Both the position numbers and the translations under genes were made by a program. From positions 263,403-327,402 of the forward strand of contig RHPI01002910.1 of the NCBI GenBank assembly GCA_009103225.1: a stretch of 64,000 nucleotides of DNA, in the 5' to 3' direction. A model generated the notes under the pieces. That model saw only the letters and a list, made by a program, of their open reading frames with translations. It ran no database searches and was not told the origin of the DNA. Of this stretch, positions 57,880 through 64,000 are shown piece after piece; within the stretch, counting starts at the first letter, position 1; each line of letters opens with the position of its first letter. Origin of the DNA: Chlorokybus atmophyticus. Taxonomy: Eukaryota > Streptophyta > Chlorokybophyceae > Chlorokybales > Chlorokybaceae.

Positions 57880-59552
57880 CGTCCCTCGGGTCCCTTGCGC
57901 TGTGGAGGGCGGTTCTTCCCTCCGTAACTAGTTCCCTGTTTTCAAGCGCCGGCGTGGTTGTTGGGGTTGTGGCCGCCAGCGTTGTTGCCGTTGTTGTGAC
58001 CACCAGCGTTGTTGCTATTGTTGTAGCCACCTGCGTTGCTGTTGTTGTAGTCCCCGCCGTTATTGTTGTTATTGTTGTTGTTGCTGCGATAGCCACCAAC
58101 GTTGTTACTGTTGTTGTAGCCAATAGAGGGCCGCAGCTCGGGGAACTTGAGCCAACATACTGCTTCCAAATGTCCCGTCTTGTGGCAGTAGTCGTACACA
58201 AAATTGCCATACTCTTCGGTGCACTCCTTTTAGTAGTGTCCATGTCGACCACATTAATGGCACAGCACTGGAGCAACAAGGGCAGCATAAGCTGACCGTT
58301 TGTCCTTGTTGTTGCGCGTGACTTGAGCATCCCGACTGCGATCTCGTCTAGGGGGCTTAACACTCGCTTGCTATGGGACGCGAGGCGCTCTGGTTGGTGT
58401 CCAACACTGCCTTCTCATACACCGCACGCTTGTGAATGGCTTGTGCAGTCTCGAAAGCTTTCTTGAGGGTGTAGCCGAGGGGTCTACTGCAGTTCAGTGT
58501 CAAACGCGTCGACTCACTAAAGGTGGGGTCCAACTCAGCCACGTACACCATTGCGGCTGCCTCTTCACTAACGATTTTGTAATCAGTGTCCTTTAGTAGT
58601 CCTTCTAGCCGCGAATACACCCGGAGAGGGTCCTCGTTGGGCTTGCGTCGAAAGAGTCTTTAGATCCCCCACCTTGCTGGTGGTCTGAGACGGAAGGTAC
58701 GCCGCAGTGCTGCTTACAAGTCCTTGAGAGGAGAGTCCAACATGATAGCACCAATGGTGATGGCTGGCGCGCAACGCTACCGAGCAAAGTGGGAAAGGGA
58801 TGACTCCTGCCGGAGTATGCGAGCCCGGTGTTAGCGGTACTGGTGTCCCCGTTTCCAAGGCTGCAGTTTGTTGTTTAGCCTGCTGAGCCTCAATGATGGC
58901 AGCGGTGCGGTTAAGCACTATGATCCGTCGGTTGGCCTTCTTGACCTCGACCTTTGCAGGTGTTAGCGAGGCAACAACCAGCTCGGCTTCTTTGTCCTCT
59001 GCTCGTTGCATGGCTAAGGCTAACGCCCGACCGGTGACTGGGGTTGGAGGGACCACTGCTGCTGAGGCAGCAGCTGCTGGGCTATTCGTCGGTGCAGGTG
59101 CTATGGTGCTGGCAAGCTCGCCATAGCCATCGACTCTGTGCAGCTCAACAATGGACTTTCACATAGTGTGCCTTATGATCAAGGTATTGCGCCATGATAT
59201 GGAATGACACTTCATCTGACCAGTCCTTGTTCTTAAAGGCTTGCTGCCGTATCTTGGAGTGGAACTTGATGATGACTTCATCAAGTGGTGTGGTGCCCGC
59301 ACGTCCAAAGAAGCGCAGGGTGTTGGTTGAGCTGGAGGGCTCCATTTCTTCGTCGTCATTGTCCGAGGGAGGTGGAGAAGCTTGATGGCAAGGAGTGAAA
59401 TGGGAGGAGGTGAAGCCGGGATTAGGGCGTGAGCCTCTGCTGCTACGGTAACTGCCTCCTTCACTTGCTCGTTCGTAAGTGGGGTTGGAGGTCGAGCTCC
59501 AGCTGCTGAGGTCCCCCTCGTCCATTGGCGAGAACCGGGTGGGCCTGCTCAT
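57880..59552 (-). pseudogene. gag with two zinc knuckles and Asn/Gly repeats
   Basis: The N terminus is Ser/Pro-rich (from 59552), followed by DEVIIKFHSKIRQQAF and later DPLRVYSRLEGLLKDTDY and SRPLGYTLKKAFETAQAIH, which read as capsid. Two knuckles follow near 58270-58150. The first has C-x2-C-x4-H-x4-C spacing but two in-frame stops. The second, YDYCHKTGHLEAVC, has Tyr at the first Cys. A run of Asn-Gly repeats (NNSNAGGY type) ends the frame near 57945. The frame shifts several times. Confidence 0.65.
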
Positions 59553-59756
59553 ACAGCTGATGCAAAGATGAAAGTATATGATGGGTAGAGTGTTTGTGCT
59601 CTACACGGTTCTCGCAATGCCGCTACCACTCACCGCATTAGTGCTTGTGCGCACTATGTGGTGAAAGTGATAATGTTGCACGAGGATGTATCCAATTGCA
59701 AGCGGCACTTCTGATGTGCAGGATGCAACCACACTCACTTTAGCAAAGAGGGTGAC

Positions 59757-60372
59757 GCTGTGAGTCAAGAAGCCACTATTATAAGTAGTAATGTTTACAC
59801 AGTTCTTTGCATGAGCGGAAAATGTGTTGCACTGTTAAGTGAGGTGAATGCGCAAGCAACATGTGGATGCTATACCCTGACTGATGCCAACAAGCACACC
59901 GCGACCAAACGCACCAAGCTCACACGAACGACAAGCACGGTGCACATGAGCATGCACAGACTCTCACACGGTGAGGGGATTCTTGGTAACCACGACAGCG
60001 TGTTCGTAGTTCAAGTCGCTTCACAAGCTTCTAGCTTTCTCACTCACAGTGTCACCAGCTGATCTGGTGAACACCGCGACTACTTATACAAGTCAAATCA
60101 TAACTGTTTAGAACACAAGCTAAAGGCCATATTAGGGCTTTTCCCATAAAAAACTCCCCTTTGATATTTAAACATAACATGTAATTGAATTCACAACTGA
60201 AACAGCTACGCGCGGTGCCTATGTAGGCTACGGTCATAAGCTAGTCCAAGGTCATGATCTAGCCATTGGTCAGTGACGCGCGCGGTTTGGTATGCTGATA
60301 GTCCGAGCGAGGGTCTTGATGTAAGCATGCCCGATGCAGGCTGGCACACGAGGACAATGGGCATGACAGCAT
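59757..60372 (-). repeat. Right LTR (5' LTR of the minus-strand element), truncated
   Basis: It aligns with 49276-49872 over about 600 bp, for example ATGAGCGGAAAATGTGTT, CAACAAGCACACCGCGACCAA, CAGCTACGCGCGGTGCCTA and GAGGGTCTTGATGTAAGCATG. Segment A, present in the left LTR, is missing on the outer side. Confidence 0.8.
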
Positions 60373-62078
60373 GCTGCTAACCGTGCATGCCACTATGCAT
60401 GTGCATTTCCATTTCATATTGTTTGTACGTGTAACACTTTAATTGTACGCATAACCTTCTGTAATGCAACTTTAGCAACAAACGGTTCGTACTTACCGAT
60501 ACACACATTGTTTATATGCATCATGCCATGCGCATATGAACACCAAATGCCAGTTTGCGGACACTTAAGATTCTAGAAAATGGGCAAAAGCAAAGGTCGG
60601 AGCTTGAAAGACGGCGAGGTGAAAAGTTAGATCATGATATGCAAACCACAACGTTTTAATGATACCACTACTAAGCTTATTTGGCCGCCCCGTATGGTTT
60701 TCTATATTTCCCACTGGAAACTGCCTAAACAAACTGCATGCTGCGGGGAAAGTTATTCGTCCCCTATCTGCGAGGTTGGTCTTCATGTGAGTGGGATCTT
60801 CTTGTAAGAGGATCGGAGGCCCCGCTTGCTGCGTAGAATGTTGTTGTACCGCAATGTAGGATGAGGTTAAGTGATACGTCTCTTGACACCACATTAATCA
60901 CATGGCGTCAAGACAGAGTTGTGAATATCCTCTGCTGTGCAGGTGGTAATCTTGCTGTCTTACCACTTGCGTTGCTGGTTGTTGCCTGAGGGTCTAATGT
61001 AGTTATTATGGTTGTTAAGATACTTGTGTAAGCTGTTAGCTCTGTCTTGGCCCTTGCTTAAAAATAAGTCTTGTTTGCTTGCTGTGCGGCCTGCTTGGTG
61101 TGTCTGCTCGCACAATGCATTCTCTGAGCGTGCTTCGCGTAGCTCATATGTAAGTTATAACACAGTTGTGATTTAAATGCCCATTCATATCATGATATGT
61201 GCACAATTTTCGAGATTTGACACCATCTTACCCTTGCAGGTTATTATTATATTGATCATATGGGTTGCAATTAAATAGCTGCTATCTCACAAGTGCTCCG
61301 ATTGAATATTCAAACATATGCTAACAATGATATGTATGCTCATTACATAAAGCCTTATTACGCTAGGATACCAATGCTCATGGTCCCAATCGGTGAGTGC
61401 ACAAGCATGAATGATAATTTTTGTACATGACATCCAATTCTTACATAACGCGAAATTAACCAAAACAATTGCCAATATATACATTGATACATCAGATTCA
61501 TCCGTTTAACTTTTAAATAAGAACCGCTTTAAGCTCCGCGCGACATGGCGGGCTTGAATACGTAGTACATATGCTTAATAATAATACGTATATAACATAT
61601 ATATATACATATAATGTACAAAATTTTCATCGTTGAAAGTATTGTGTTCTCTCTATGTCATTCTGTTTCCGGTATTGACGTACATGAAATACTTGGCTTT
61701 ACAAGCGTTACGGAGACCCAAAATTTCCTTGAACACTTGTGAGTCACAACTTGTATTTGTAAGTCTTGAATTGTAGCTTCGCCTCGTTGTAACCTACATG
61801 CCTCCCTCATCACCCCCACGCTACCCAGTAAGGAAGGTACACGGTCTTCCATAGAGTGCGCTGATGGGGCCGCAGTTCAGACCTATCTGGAAGCTTTGTC
61901 CCAACCGTCCAAGCAAAGTGACATCTCATCCAATGCGCCTCATCCAACGGCTAACACCGCACCACGCAGCGCCCACCGCATGCTCAAGCACTGGCACAAC
62001 AACCTGAGCCAGCTCCATAAGCTTGTCCCACAGCCTCTGCGGCATTAGCGGAGTGTGCCACCCCAAGGCTGAGCCATC
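60373..62078. other. No gene seen
   Basis: AT-rich intergenic DNA, with a TATATATA-rich patch near 61590-61615. No protein-like exon was found. The promoter of the MsrA gene must lie at the right end. Confidence 0.5.
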
Positions 62079-63884
62079 ATGCAGGCGGTGTCGGCCTCCG
62101 TGACGCGCACCGCCGCCGCCGCTGCTGTCGCACGCTCTTCTTCCTCCGCCTCCGCCGCCTGCTCGTCTCAGGCTGTGCGCAGCCACACCTTTGCTGGCCG
62201 GCCTGTGCGCGCCCAGCCTGCCAAGTTCACCGCCGCTGCTCCAACTGGACGCCTCGCTGCCAAGAGGTGAGCTTCGGTTGTGCATGCAGGGTTGGCACCG
62301 GAGTTGAGTAAGTTCCTGCGACAGCAGGCTTGGTCAAGCCAGTTTGGTTAGTTGTCTCTGGCTGGTTTGCATGTGTGGAGAGTGGTGGTGGGGCAGCGCA
62401 TGTGGTGTCTTTGTGTGTGCTTGTCCGTATGTGTCACTCAACCGAAGTCGGGTTGAGCCAAGCATGGTGCAACCCTCATTGCCGAAAGGTAGCTAAAGCA
62501 GATTCCTGTGTTCATCTCGAACAACAACTTGCAGCGCAATTCACACTGCTTCTTGCATGCAAATGCAGTTGGTACAGCCGTGTTTCACAACAGTCACGGA
62601 AGTATAACAACATAAGCACTACAGCTGTATGGCAAAGCATAACCTAACACAGTCAGCTGATGCGCGTTTGCATGTGCAGCATGGGTTTCTTCAGTCCAGT
62701 TCGCGCGCTGTTTGGCGCCACCAAGCCGGCGGGTGAGCGTACTTCCACCCTTGCGCCCAAGACCGCTCCCGAGGGCCTAGAGCTCGCAACTGTTGCAGGT
62801 TCGCATGCCATCAGCACTATATGAACTTGCACGTTCAGTCATATCACGCGATGTGTAGATGGTTTTGGGCTTGAGTGGCTCCAGAATGAGTGCTTGCCTT
62901 GTACCTGGGATATCAGTAGGTATTTGTTATGTATTTTTGTGAATTGCTTACTGGTAGCTCTTTGCAGGTGGCTGTTTCTGGGGGCTGGAGCTGGCACTGC
63001 AGCGAGTACCTGGTGTGGTGAAGACTTCTGTTGGTTACACCCAAGGCAGGGTTCCCAACCCTATGGTGCGTGTTGGGCCGTTAATTTTGTGATCTATGGC
63101 ATAGTCAATTGTTGCATCGCAGGGACACTTTAGCTTCTTCAATCATTCAGTCACACTGCAGCTGTGCATGTGTGCAGTATGAGGAAGTCTGCTCGGGATC
63201 AACTGGCCATACAGAGGCAGTCCAGGTGACTTACAATCCTCAAGAAGCGTCTTACGAGCAGATCTTGAGTATGTTCTTCTCCAAGACAGACCCAACAACA
63301 CTCAACCGACAGGTGCGTTATCCGTGCGCCTGCCAGTATAGGCCATCAGGCTTGGCAGTTCTACGTTACATGTTGTTACAGGACGAGTGGCGGGTTTACT
63401 AACGTGAAGCCATGCTGGATAACAGGGCAACGATATGGGCACGCAGTACAGGTCTGGAATCTACTTCCACACACCGGAGCAAGAAGAGGTTGCAAGGGCA
63501 AAGCTGGTGAGTGCTGCAGTTGCGTTGTTGGTTCAAGTACATCGCATAAGTACATCGCATAGATACATATTAATGCACACATATGGATGCACTTTCCAAT
63601 GCTGGCACCTATGTGTCACACCACGGCATACACAGGCTGAGGTGGAGAAGAAGCTTGGCAAGAAGGTGGTGGCAGAGCTGAAGCCCGCTGGCGATTACTA
63701 CTTTGCCGAGGACTACCATCAGCAGGTATGCGCTTGTGCGTTTAGCTAGCATCGTTTGCGGTCCACATATCTCATGGCGCTGATAGCCTGTACTGCTGCG
63801 CAGTACCTGGAGAAGGGAGGGCGTTTCAACCGACCGCAAAGTGCAGCGAAGGGCTGCAATGACCCTATCCGCTGCTATGGTTGA
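62079..63884 (+). CDS. MSRA: Peptide methionine sulfoxide reductase A, plastid type
   Basis: Seven exons join in phase: 62079-62266, 62680-62798, 62968-63065, 63178-63312, 63426-63506, 63636-63725 and 63804-63884. They give 263 residues. The first 60 or so residues are Ala/Ser/Arg-rich with almost no acidic residues, as in a chloroplast transit peptide. The catalytic motif GCFWGLE opens the core. It continues with [61 protein letters not shown] and [19 protein letters not shown], and ends [13 protein letters not shown] with the resolving cysteines. The enzyme reduces methionine-S-sulfoxide in proteins, using thioredoxin. The gene is intact. Confidence 0.96.
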
Positions 63885-64000
63885 GACACGCCAGGTGTCA
63901 TCACTAGGCACAGCTGAGTTTTGATGTGTAGAGTGCAAGTTGGCCTGGCAGGGCGCACTTCGCTCTAGTGCCGGCAATTGTGATGTACATAAGACTTTTG

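Larger units (their letters stand above)
49276..60372 (-). mobile_element. Ty3/gypsy LTR retrotransposon encoding a DNA methyltransferase and a PHD finger
   Basis: On the minus strand, right to left, the order is LTR, gag with zinc knuckles, a second gag-like region, protease, C5-cytosine methyltransferase, reverse transcriptase with RNase H, integrase, PHD finger, LTR. Integrase after RNase H defines the Ty3/gypsy type. The LTR segments differ visibly and every major frame is interrupted, so the copy is old and inactive. The extra methyltransferase sits between protease and reverse transcriptase, as part of a polyprotein would. Confidence 0.85.

Noticed and set aside
57940-58200. Asn-rich repeats as a separate prion-like host protein
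   Set aside because: They follow the zinc knuckles in the same direction within the LTR element and fit a Gag tail.
1-64000. CRISPR arrays or bacterial operons
   Set aside because: No regularly spaced identical repeats with unique spacers; genes are spliced throughout.

Overview
This window looks like nuclear DNA of a photosynthetic eukaryote, most likely a green alga. The genes are split by many short GT-AG introns, with a few GC-AG ones. The methionine sulfoxide reductase begins with an Ala/Ser/Arg-rich plastid-type leader. One secreted glycoprotein carries the Ser-Pro-Pro-rich linker typical of chlorophyte wall proteins. The lineage is an inference from gene style; no marker gene pins it down.

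Host genes make up the tidy part. From left to right they are: two paralogous multi-pass membrane proteins of unknown role (the left one cut by the window edge, the other at 23.5-24.9 kb); a broken SIRT4-like sirtuin (20.1-21.5 kb); an EVE-domain protein (29.6-31.6 kb); the peroxisomal RING ligase PEX10 on the minus strand (32.4-34.3 kb); the proteasome lid subunit RPN8 (35.1-36.9 kb), divergent from PEX10; a 27-exon secreted sugar-dehydrogenase-like protein with PKD-like, Pro-rich and LamG-like parts (39.5-46.4 kb); and MsrA (62.1-63.9 kb). PEX10, RPN8, the sugar dehydrogenase and MsrA splice in phase from start to stop. The many frame breaks seen elsewhere are therefore more likely real decay than sequencing error.

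The rest is mobile DNA. At 1.8-13.2 kb lies a Helitron-type Rep-helicase pseudogene followed by a compact group of unusual genes: a spliced unknown, a GIY-YIG endonuclease, a minus-strand unknown and a coiled-coil/RING-like protein. All are interspersed with one family of short repeats built on AATGTT/AACATT palindromes, so this stretch may be a single large element. At 14.9-17.2 kb is a decayed tyrosine recombinase of the Crypton/DUF3504 type. At 25.5-25.9 kb is a small element with terminal inverted repeats.

The most striking object is at 49.3-60.4 kb: a decayed Ty3/gypsy LTR retrotransposon on the minus strand. Between protease and reverse transcriptase it carries a C5-cytosine DNA methyltransferase, and after the integrase a PHD finger. 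It thus encoded both a DNA-methylation writer and a likely histone-tail reader. Two assembly gaps (13.4 kb and 48.1 kb) abut long C or G homopolymers.
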